NCBI GenBank assembly: GCA_017548175.1
Contig: JAFYMZ010000062.1
Location: forward strand, 1-13,453
DNA from: Clostridia bacterium
GTDB taxonomy: Bacteria; Bacillota_A; Clostridia; Oscillospirales; Butyricicoccaceae
Direction: 5' to 3'
DNA: 13,453 nucleotides
A program made the position numbers and the translations under genes. Of this stretch, positions 6,948-13,453 are shown piece by piece (position 1 is the stretch's first letter; the number at the start of each line of letters is the position of its first letter). The notes beneath the pieces are model-generated. The model did no database searches and had not been told where the DNA came from. It saw nothing but the letters and a program-made list of their open reading frames with translations.

Positions 6948-8201
6948 TTATTCTTCCCGGCGGATATCCGCCCCAAGGGCGGCAAGCCGGTGTTCCATGG
7001 CGGTATAGCCACGGTCAATGTGATGGATTTCCTCCACCACCGTTTCGCCTTGGGCTGCCAATGCGGCCAGCACCAGCGCCGCACCGCCACGCAAGTCCGT
7101 GCAGCAGACGGGCGCGCCCAGCAACCGGGGCACGCCGGTGACCAGCGCCACGCGGCCGGACACCCGGATATCGGCCCCCATTCGGGCCAATTCGGCAGTA
7201 TGCCGATAGCGATTTTCAAAGATGGTCTCTACGAACACCGTCGTTCCCCGTGCCAAACAGGCAACCGCCATCAACGGCGACTGGGCATCGGTGGCGAAGC
7301 CGGGGTACGGCATGGTGCGGATGGGCGACATGGGCCCCATCACTTCCGGTGCCGTCAGCGTAACGCTGCCGCCGCAGGCGGTAATGCTGCAGCCCGCCTC
7401 CCCCAGCAATGCGGTGACGGTGCCGAAATGTTCCGGCTCGGTGTGGTGCAGCGTCACCCGACCGCCGGTCACAGCCGCGGCACACAGGTAGGTAGCCGCT
7501 TCGATCCGATCCGGCAGGATGGTATGCACCACATCGTTGCGTGTACCGCCGCCGTGCACGGTAATGCGGCTTTCGCCCGCGCCCGATACCGTGGCACCGC
7601 ACTTTTGCAGATATTGCTGCAGATCGGCGATCTCCGGTTCTCTGGCGGCATTGATGATGCGGGTCACGCCCCGGCAGGCGGTGGCGGCCAGCATAATATT
7701 TTCCGTTGCGCCCACACTGGGGAAACTCAGCAGGATATCCTGTCCCCTCATATCACCGGCGGTACACAGGATCTCGCCCCCTTCTTCCCGGATGTCCACA
7801 CCCAGTTTTCGCAGGGCGGCCAGATGCAGATCGATGGGCCGCGGGCCAAGTTCGCAGCCGCCGGGGAAGCTGAGCCGCGCCTTACCGCAGCGGGCAATGA
7901 TGGGTCCCAGAAAAATCACCGAGGAACGCATCTCCCGCATCAGGCTGATGGGCACGTCACAGCGGGTGACGGTGGAGGAATCTACCGTTACGGTACTCCC
8001 CTGCATCTCGGCACTGCAGCCCAAATGCCGCAAAATAGCAAGGGCAGAGTGAACGTCCCGCAAGTCGGGACAGTTATGTAGGGTGCTGCGGCCGCCGTTC
8101 AACAGAGTTGCCGCCAAAATGGGCAGCACACTGTTTTTCGCGCCGCTGACGGAAATCGTTCCGTCAAGGGGCTTGCCGCCCCGGATCACAAAATGGCTCA
8201 T
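6948..8201 (-). CDS. murA: UDP-GlcNAc 1-carboxyvinyltransferase MurA
   Basis: A 417-residue cytoplasmic enzyme that transfers enolpyruvate from PEP to UDP-GlcNAc, the first committed step of peptidoglycan synthesis and the fosfomycin target. It shows the inverted alpha/beta EPSP-synthase-like fold signatures: GAKNSVLPILAA near residues 20-31 with the substrate Lys22-Asn23, and PGGCELGPRPIDLHL at 113-127 with Cys116 as the residue equivalent to E. coli Cys115, so a fosfomycin-sensitive type of active site. TDAQSP and the FENRYRHTAELARMGADI region near the C-terminus are also typical. Length matches the family. The ATG at 8199-8201 has AAAGGAG about 6 nt upstream. It sits between murG and ftsQ, where other dcw clusters often have murB or murC. 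Confidence 0.97.
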   Translation of the reverse strand: MSHFVIRGGKPLDGTISVSGAKNSVLPILAATLLNGGRSTLHNCPDLRDVHSALAILRHLGCSAEMQGSTVTVDSSTVTRCDVPISLMREMRSSVIFLGPIIARCGKARLSFPGGCELGPRPIDLHLAALRKLGVDIREEGGEILCTAGDMRGQDILLSFPSVGATENIMLAATACRGVTRIINAAREPEIADLQQYLQKCGATVSGAGESRITVHGGGTRNDVVHTILPDRIEAATYLCAAAVTGGRVTLHHTEPEHFGTVTALLGEAGCSITACGGSVTLTAPEVMGPMSPIRTMPYPGFATDAQSPLMAVACLARGTTVFVETIFENRYRHTAELARMGADIRVSGRVALVTGVPRLLGAPVCCTDLRGGAALVLAALAAQGETVVEEIHHIDRGYTAMEHRLAALGADIRREE

Positions 8202-8259
8202 GAAATGCTCCTTTCAGGCAGAAATCACAGGCCATTCTATGAAACTTACAAAAAACTTG

Positions 8260-9366
8260 TTACAGGCTCTTCAGCGTGCGATAAATGTGGTCGATGGCTT
8301 CGGGATGCCCCTTCTTTCGGGCGTTCTCACCCATCTCTGCCAACAGGGCAGGCTGGGACAGCAGGCTGCAGGCCTTTTCAAACAGGCCGGCACCGGTGGC
8401 TTCTGCCTCGGTAACCACGGCCGCTGCGCCGGCGGCCTCCAGAATGCGTGCATTCTTCTCCTGATGGTTCTCGGCCGCATAGGGCGAAGGCACCACGATG
8501 GAGGGCTTGCCGGCGGCGCACAATTCGGCCAGCGTACCGCCGCCGCGGCAGATCACCAGATCGGCCTGTGCCAGCACTTTATCCATATCATAGATGTACT
8601 CACGCAGGTCAATGTGCTTGCAGGCTTCCAGATCCACACCCTTGGCTGCGATCTCCTCCTTCATCCAGCCGTACTGGCTGCTGCCGGCGGCATGGATGTG
8701 GTTAAAGCGCGGCGTCTGGGCGTTACAGAGGATGAAATCCTCCATCTTTTGATTCATATACTTTGCGCCGACGCTGCCCCAGAAGGACACCACCAGCGGC
8801 ATTCCGTTGTCAAACAGCGGCGCGTCGCAGCGCTCATTGCAGCGGACGATCTCCTCGCGGATGGGACTGCCGGTAACTTCAATGCGTTTGGCGGACTTCA
8901 CGTGCTTGGCAGTCTCGGCAAAGTTCAGCATGACGCAGTCCACCTTGCCGGACAACTGCTTGACGGTGATGCCGGGCACGGCATTGACCTCCAGCACGGC
9001 GGTCTTGACACCGCACTGGGCCGCTGCATAGACCATGGCAAAGCTGGCATAGCCGCCGGTGCCCATGACGATGTCGGGCTTCAGTTCCCGAATGATCTTT
9101 TTGCAGCCCTGAATGGCCTTCCACGTGTCCATCAGCGCCTTGGCATTCTTCACCATGCCGCCGATGCTCTTGCTGCGGGACAGACCCTGCAGGGGGAAGG
9201 TATAAATGGGATAGCCCGCACGCTGCACCAGTTTTTCTTCGATGTTACCGGTGCCGCCGAAAAACCAGATCTGGGAATCGGGCTCTTGCTTTTTCAGATA
9301 ATTGGCTACGGCCAAAGCCGGGTTCACGTGACCGGCGGTACCGCCGCCTGCAAAAATCGCGCGCAT
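8260..9366 (-). CDS. murG: Lipid II synthase MurG
   Basis: A 368-residue GT-B glycosyltransferase that adds GlcNAc from UDP-GlcNAc to lipid I on the inner membrane face, giving lipid II. The N-terminal glycine loop GGGTAGHVNPALAVA (7-21) includes the conserved His. The family motif around HEQNAVPG reads LEVNAVPG here, and the C-terminal donor site reads CRGGGTLAELCAAGKPSIVVPSPYAAENHQEKNA, with the usual RAGA replaced by RGGG. The second glycine loop is WGSVGAKYMN. These are modest departures and the overall length and order are normal. The ATG at 9364-9366 has AGGGGG about 7 nt upstream. It lies 39 nt after ftsW and 58 nt before murA. Confidence 0.96.
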   Translation of the reverse strand: MRAIFAGGGTAGHVNPALAVANYLKKQEPDSQIWFFGGTGNIEEKLVQRAGYPIYTFPLQGLSRSKSIGGMVKNAKALMDTWKAIQGCKKIIRELKPDIVMGTGGYASFAMVYAAAQCGVKTAVLEVNAVPGITVKQLSGKVDCVMLNFAETAKHVKSAKRIEVTGSPIREEIVRCNERCDAPLFDNGMPLVVSFWGSVGAKYMNQKMEDFILCNAQTPRFNHIHAAGSSQYGWMKEEIAAKGVDLEACKHIDLREYIYDMDKVLAQADLVICRGGGTLAELCAAGKPSIVVPSPYAAENHQEKNARILEAAGAAAVVTEAEATGAGLFEKACSLLSQPALLAEMGENARKKGHPEAIDHIYRTLKSL

Positions 9367-9405
9367 GGGAAATCCCCCTTTTTTATTTCAAACGTATGGA
9401 TTGTC

Positions 9406-10614
9406 TTATTGCGATACCGGCAGTCTGCGGGAAACCGACAGCAGGATACCGACCTCGCCCAGCAGAATGAGCAGTGCCGTACCGCCGTAGCTGAAGAAGG
9501 GCAAGGATGCGCCGGTAATGGGCATAATGCCGGTGACCACGAACAGGTTCATAATGACCTGAATGGCCAGATGGGTGGTGACACCCGCAGCCAGCAGGCT
9601 GCCGAAGCGGTTGTCACAGCGCAAGGCGATGTAATAGCCGCGCAGGATCAGTGCGGAAAAGAGAATGAGGATCATGGTCGCGCCCACCAGACCCAGTTCC
9701 TCACAGATGGTGGGGAAAATAAAGTCGTTGGTGGGTTCGGGCAGGAACAGATGCTTTTGGGTGCCCTGACCAAGGCCCACGCCCCAGATGCCGCCGCTGC
9801 CGATGGTGATGAAACTCTGTGCGCCCTGGAAGCCCTTGCCCAGCGGGTCAATGAAGGGGTCCAGCCACACCTTGAAGCGGGTCATGGCGTAGGGATTTTT
9901 CAGTACATAGGCCACGGCCAGCACCACAACAGCACCGCCGCCTGCAAAAAACCACGCCATATTCGCGCCTGCCAAAAAGATGATCATCATGCCGATGGCC
10001 GCTATAATCAGCGTACCGGACAGATGCCGCTCGAAATACAGCAGCACGGCGATGACGCCGATGATGCCCATAAAGGGCAGGATACCCCACCGGAGGGTGT
10101 GCATCTTCTTTTTGCCCAAAATGGCGGCAAAACTGGAAAAACTGACAATGACCGCCGCCTTACATAACTCGGAAGGCTGCAGACTAATAGGGCCGATCTG
10201 CACCCAACGGGTGGCCTGGTTGATGGTCTTCCACATATTTTTCAGGCCGGGGACCATAATGGTGGCCATTAAACCCAATGCAAACAGTAACGCAAGCGGA
10301 GCATAATAGTGCCAATGGTGGTAATTCCAACTGGAAACCCAAAACATAATTACCACACCGACCACGGCAAACAAGCCCTGACGGGTGACAAAGTACAGGC
10401 TGTTGCCGTACTTGCTGTAGGCCAGCGGATAACTGGCAGAATACAGGCAAATGAGTCCCACCGCCAGCAGCAGCAGGGTCAATGCCACGAAGGGGGCATC
10501 CACACGGCCCACCTCCTGCCGCTTTTTCTCCGGTTTGGTATCGGGCAGCGTAATGTCAAAAATGTTCAGGTCGCCCGACTCGGGGGTCCGTTTATTCCGT
10601 GCGATGATGTCCAC
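9406..10614 (-). CDS. ftsW: SEDS peptidoglycan glycosyltransferase FtsW (SpoVE-like)
   Basis: A polytopic membrane protein of about 402 residues with some ten hydrophobic segments. It polymerises lipid II at the septum with its class B PBP partner. SEDS signatures are WVQIGPISLQPSEL (137-150), WLDPFIDP (250-257), LPEPTNDFIFPTICEELG (291-308) with the family's catalytic aspartate at 297, and LPFFSYGGTALL (371-382). FtsW and SpoVE cannot be separated by sequence alone. The start is unclear. The longest frame opens with a GTG (10612-10614) that lies inside the ribosome binding site AAAGGAGG. A GTG at codon 38 (10501-10503) has AGGAGG at the ideal 8 nt and begins right at the first membrane segment, but the upstream codons also look coding. 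murD, often found just before ftsW, is missing. Confidence 0.93.
   Translation of the reverse strand: MDIIARNKRTPESGDLNIFDITLPDTKPEKKRQEVGRVDAPFVALTLLLLAVGLICLYSASYPLAYSKYGNSLYFVTRQGLFAVVGVVIMFWVSSWNYHHWHYYAPLALLFALGLMATIMVPGLKNMWKTINQATRWVQIGPISLQPSELCKAAVIVSFSSFAAILGKKKMHTLRWGILPFMGIIGVIAVLLYFERHLSGTLIIAAIGMMIIFLAGANMAWFFAGGGAVVVLAVAYVLKNPYAMTRFKVWLDPFIDPLGKGFQGAQSFITIGSGGIWGVGLGQGTQKHLFLPEPTNDFIFPTICEELGLVGATMILILFSALILRGYYIALRCDNRFGSLLAAGVTTHLAIQVIMNLFVVTGIMPITGASLPFFSYGGTALLILLGEVGILLSVSRRLPVSQ
10512..10517 (-). promoter_or_regulatory. Internal ribosome binding site for a short ftsW start
   Basis: The minus strand reads AGGAGG here, 8 nt before an in-frame GTG (10501-10503). Starting there would give a 365-residue FtsW without the 37-residue hydrophilic extension. 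The sequence also encodes QEV within the longer frame, so the match could be chance. Confidence 0.45.
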
Positions 10615-10644
10615 CTCCTTTTATCATGATGCAATTCGAAAAAC

Positions 10645-11610
10645 TTAAGCGAAATATGCCAGCAGGCACATGGCAGCGGTGAGTGCGGATGCCACGATGA
10701 CGATCTTCCACTCGCTCCAGCCGCACTTTTCAAAGTGATGATGGATGGGTGCCATCTTGAAGAAGCGCTTACCGCCGGTGGCCTTGAAGTACAGCACCTG
10801 AATGATGTCGGACATCGTCTCGATGATGTACACGATACCCACCAGCACCAGAATCAGGGGCATACCGTGGGCATAGGCCATCGCGCAGACGGCACCGCCC
10901 AGGAACAGAGAGCCGGTGTCACCCATAAAGACCTTGGCAGGGTTCTTGTTAAACAGGAAGAAGGCAAACAGACCGCCGCACAGTGCCAGAGAGAAGATGG
11001 AGGCGTTGTTGTTTGCCTGCAGGAACAGCACGGAGAAGAACACCGAAACCACCAGTGTGACAGAAGCACACAGACCGTCGATGCCGTCGGTGATGTTGAC
11101 GGCGTTGTCTGCGCCGATGATGATGAAAATGCTGATCAGCACATACACCGGGAAGGGGATGTTCAGGCTGATGCCGGTAAAGGGAATGTACAGGCTGCTG
11201 TCCAGATAGCCCATCACGCGCATCACACTGACGAACAGGACGGCGGCTGCCATCTGCAGGGCCAGCTTCTGCTTGGGGGTGATGCCCTGATTCTTCTTTT
11301 TCTTGATCTTGGTCCAGTCGTCAATGACACCTACACCGGCGAACACCAGGCTGAGGCCCAGCATTACAAGGGCGCGGTAATCCTGATTGGCGATCATCCA
11401 AGGCAGCTTGCACAGCACAGCCACCAGCATACCGGCAATGAAGATCACGCCGCCCATGGTGGGTGTACCCTGCTTGTTCATATGCCAGGTAGGACCGTCT
11501 TCCAGAATTTTCTGGCCAAACTTCAGTTCACGGAGCTTTTTGATGGCAAAGGGTGCCACCAGTACGGCCAGCACAAAGGACAGGCCTGCGGTCATAAGGA
11601 TCCATTCCAT
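10645..11610 (-). CDS. mraY: Phospho-N-acetylmuramoyl-pentapeptide transferase MraY
   Basis: A 321-residue integral membrane enzyme that transfers phospho-MurNAc-pentapeptide from the UDP precursor to undecaprenyl phosphate, producing lipid I. About ten membrane segments are visible. Catalytic signatures are GVIDDWTK (94-101) with the aspartate pair, NAVNITDGIDGL (169-180), VFMGDTGSLFLGG (227-239) and PIHHHFE (288-294). An earlier in-frame ATG at 11623-11625 has no ribosome binding site and lies 7 nt after the murE stop. The ATG at 11608-11610 has GGGGGA about 7 nt upstream and gives the usual N-terminus and length, so it is chosen. murE lies 20 nt upstream and ftsW follows; murF, commonly between murE and mraY, is absent. 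Confidence 0.96.
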   Translation of the reverse strand: MEWILMTAGLSFVLAVLVAPFAIKKLRELKFGQKILEDGPTWHMNKQGTPTMGGVIFIAGMLVAVLCKLPWMIANQDYRALVMLGLSLVFAGVGVIDDWTKIKKKKNQGITPKQKLALQMAAAVLFVSVMRVMGYLDSSLYIPFTGISLNIPFPVYVLISIFIIIGADNAVNITDGIDGLCASVTLVVSVFFSVLFLQANNNASIFSLALCGGLFAFFLFNKNPAKVFMGDTGSLFLGGAVCAMAYAHGMPLILVLVGIVYIIETMSDIIQVLYFKATGGKRFFKMAPIHHHFEKCGWSEWKIVIVASALTAAMCLLAYFA

Positions 11611-11630
11611 AATTCTTTCCCCCATTGGGT

Positions 11631-13082
11631 TTATTTTTTCTGTTCCTGCAAAATGCGGGCAACTTCTTCCCGCTCATCCAGATGCAGCTGCACCCCGCCG
11701 ATCTCCTGATAAGTCTCGTGACCCTTGCCCAGCAGCAGCAGGGTGTCCCCTGCTTTGGCAAGGCCCATGGCAAAGGCGATGGCTTCGCGCCGGTCGGGCA
11801 CCATATACAGCTGTGCCTTTTGCCCCTTTGCCCCGGCCATCACCTGATCGATGATGCTCTGGGGATCTTCGCTGCGGGGATTATCACTGGTAATGACGCA
11901 AATATCCGCCAGTTCGGCACCCACCCGACCCATAATGGGACGTTTGGTGGCATCCCGGTCGCCGCCGGCACCAAAGAGGGCGATCATCCGGCCGGGTGTG
12001 CCCGGGCGCGTGGCGCGCAGGATCTTTTCCATACTGTCGGGCGTATGTGCGTAGTCGATGACCACGGTATAGTCGGTGTCGGTGGGCACTACTTCTGCCC
12101 GACCCAGCACGCCTTCTGCCTGCTGCAGACCCACGGCAATGTCCGTCAGATCCAGACCCAGACACAAAGCACAGCCGATGACCGTCAATGCATTATATAC
12201 CGAAAAACGGCCGGGAATGCCCAATCGCACCCGTGCGATGTCGCTGCCGCATACGGCTTCGAACTGCACCCGATCGGGCTTCAGCAGTACATTTTTTCCG
12301 GTAAGAGTGGCTTCGTCAGCCACCACAGAATAGGTGAAGATGCCCTGACCGGCACGCTCCTGTGCCAGCCGATAGCCATAGACATCGTCGCGGTTGATGA
12401 CGCCCACGCGGCAGCGGTCAAAGAGCATGGCTTTGGCCAGATAATACTGCTCCATATCCCCGTGGAAGTCCAGATGATCCTGCGTCAGGTTGGTAAAGGC
12501 AGCCACGTCAAAAGTGATGCCGTAAACACGATCCAGCACGAGGCTATGGGAGGAAACCTCCATCAGCACGTGGGAGCAGCCTGCCTGCACCATCTCATCC
12601 AGCAGCCGGAACAGGTCGCAGGATTCGGGGGTGGTGCGCTGGCCGGGGATATGTCTGTCACCGATCTGCACGCCGTTGGTGCCGATGAGACCGCATTTGT
12701 GGCCCACGGATTCCAGCACGGTCTTCAGCAGATGGGTGGTGGTGGTCTTTCCGTTGGTGCCGGTGACACCGATCATCCGCAGCTTTTTCTCCGGATGGTC
12801 ATAGAAGTTGGCGCTGATCTGTGCCAGCACCCGGCGACTGTTTTCCACCAGTACATAAGGCACATCGGCCGCAGGGGCTTCTTCCGCTACGATCAGGCCT
12901 GCGCCGCGCTCCAGCGCGGCAGGGATGAACCGATGGCCGTCGGTGGCAAAGCCGCGCACCGCCACAAAGGCGCTGCCGGCAGACGCCTTCCGGGAGTCAA
13001 AGCAGACACCGGACACTTCCAGTTCCGGGTCGCAGCTCCACCGGAGGACGGGGATATTCTCAAACAGCTTGGAAACTTTCAC
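11631..13082 (-). CDS. murE: UDP-MurNAc-tripeptide synthetase MurE (meso-DAP type)
   Basis: A 483-residue cytoplasmic ATP-dependent ligase that adds the third stem amino acid to UDP-MurNAc-L-Ala-D-Glu. The N-terminal UMP-binding domain precedes the P-loop GVTGTNGKTTT (105-115). TTPES (150-154) and MEVSSHSL (174-181) are substrate-contact segments. YYLAKAMLF (213-221) carries the lysine that is carbamylated in Mur ligases. DNPRSEDP (400-407) is the DNPR signature for meso-diaminopimelate rather than lysine. The start is a GTG at 13080-13082 with AAAGGAG 7 nt upstream. The PBP gene ends 39 nt upstream and mraY follows after 20 nt. Since the final domain is complete through LHLDEREEVARILQEQ, the protein appears intact. 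Confidence 0.97.
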   Translation of the reverse strand: MKVSKLFENIPVLRWSCDPELEVSGVCFDSRKASAGSAFVAVRGFATDGHRFIPAALERGAGLIVAEEAPAADVPYVLVENSRRVLAQISANFYDHPEKKLRMIGVTGTNGKTTTTHLLKTVLESVGHKCGLIGTNGVQIGDRHIPGQRTTPESCDLFRLLDEMVQAGCSHVLMEVSSHSLVLDRVYGITFDVAAFTNLTQDHLDFHGDMEQYYLAKAMLFDRCRVGVINRDDVYGYRLAQERAGQGIFTYSVVADEATLTGKNVLLKPDRVQFEAVCGSDIARVRLGIPGRFSVYNALTVIGCALCLGLDLTDIAVGLQQAEGVLGRAEVVPTDTDYTVVIDYAHTPDSMEKILRATRPGTPGRMIALFGAGGDRDATKRPIMGRVGAELADICVITSDNPRSEDPQSIIDQVMAGAKGQKAQLYMVPDRREAIAFAMGLAKAGDTLLLLGKGHETYQEIGGVQLHLDEREEVARILQEQKK

Positions 13083-13121
13083 GAAAACGCTCCTTTCTGT
13101 GGGAACGGGTAAAAACAGCGG

Positions 13122-13453
13122 TTATCCTGCCAACTGAGAGGGGTCGCTGAGTTCTACGTGGATGACAGAGCCATACGGTACCTGCTGGCCTGCCAGCTGC
13201 TCCTGCTTATAGACCACGGCGCCGCTGTCGTTGAACTGGGCACCGGTGGTGCGGATGTACAGACCCAGACGCTCCAGAGCGGCACGGGCGGCCTCGGGAG
13301 ACTTCTTCGTCAGGTCGGGCACGGTAACCAGATTGCTCTGGGCAGGCGTACCCAAGTACAGGATGGCAGTGGAGCTGTTGCTGATCACCGAACCGGCTGC
13401 AGGCAACTGGGCGGTGACGGTGGTATCGCTGCCCACCACACGGTAGCTGATGC
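13122..13453 (-). CDS. C-terminal PASTA region of a class B PBP (SpoVD/PbpB type), partial
   Basis: About 110 codons of the 3' end are present; the frame is open to the right edge. The visible protein has the end of one PASTA domain (to about SNSSTAILYLG) and a complete second one, VTVPDLTKKSPEAARAALERLGL through QQVPYGSVIHVELSD. PASTA repeats bind muropeptides or help place the enzyme at the septum. Placement directly before murE (39 nt) is that of the septal transpeptidase gene, pbpB or spoVD, whose C-terminal PASTA domains are typical in Firmicutes. The penicillin-binding domain itself is outside the window, so a serine/threonine kinase with PASTA repeats cannot be excluded from the fragment alone, but context makes it unlikely. 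Confidence 0.85.
   Translation of the reverse strand, partial: ISYRVVGSDTTVTAQLPAAGSVISNSSTAILYLGTPAQSNLVTVPDLTKKSPEAARAALERLGLYIRTTGAQFNDSGAVVYKQEQLAGQQVPYGSVIHVELSDPSQLAG

Noticed and set aside
11611..11625. ATG start for mraY at 11623-11625
   Set aside because: No ribosome binding site precedes it, and its first codons contain the GGGGGA that serves the ATG at 11608-11610.

Overview
The window is bacterial and chromosomal. Every protein gene lies on the minus strand, so genes are read from high to low coordinates. Moderately high GC, strong AGGAGG-type ribosome binding sites, a CIRCE/HrcA heat-shock operator, a long-form hibernation factor, a divIC-yabR pair and a meso-DAP-type MurE point to a Gram-positive Clostridia member. 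Oscillospiraceae/Ruminococcaceae relatives such as Faecalibacterium, Subdoligranulum or Gemmiger fit best; this placement is an inference from gene content and style, not from a search.

Layout in transcription order. (1) 13453 down to 4869 is a division and cell wall (dcw) cluster: the PASTA-containing end of a class B PBP (spoVD/pbpB type, cut by the window edge), murE, mraY, ftsW, murG, murA, ftsQ/divIB, ftsZ. Gaps are 20 to 58 nt, consistent with one operon. It makes lipid I and lipid II, handles septal transglycosylation and transpeptidation, and builds the Z-ring. murD, murF, murB and murC are absent from this segment. (2) A clear TTGACA-N17-TATACT promoter then drives divIC and a yabR-like S1-domain gene, closed by a strong hairpin terminator. 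(3) A 354-nt space holds the hpf promoter and, on the opposite strand, a promoter-like element, hairpins and an intrinsic terminator that together suggest a small plus-strand RNA. (4) hpf is a monocistronic ribosome hibernation gene with its own terminator. (5) Next is a 228-nt spacer with six AATT-centred units at an almost exact 21-bp period, ending on the promoter of an rlmL-like rRNA methyltransferase gene. That gene overlaps a lipid kinase gene by 4 nt. (6) At the left edge are a promoter, a CIRCE operator, groES and the start of groEL.

The genes themselves are mostly ordinary housekeeping genes. The least explained features are the 21-bp phased AATT array, the candidate plus-strand RNA beside hpf, the in-frame repeat tail on the methyltransferase, the unclear start of ftsW, and an AT-rich patch inside ftsQ. 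I see no phage, transposon, CRISPR or defence system.
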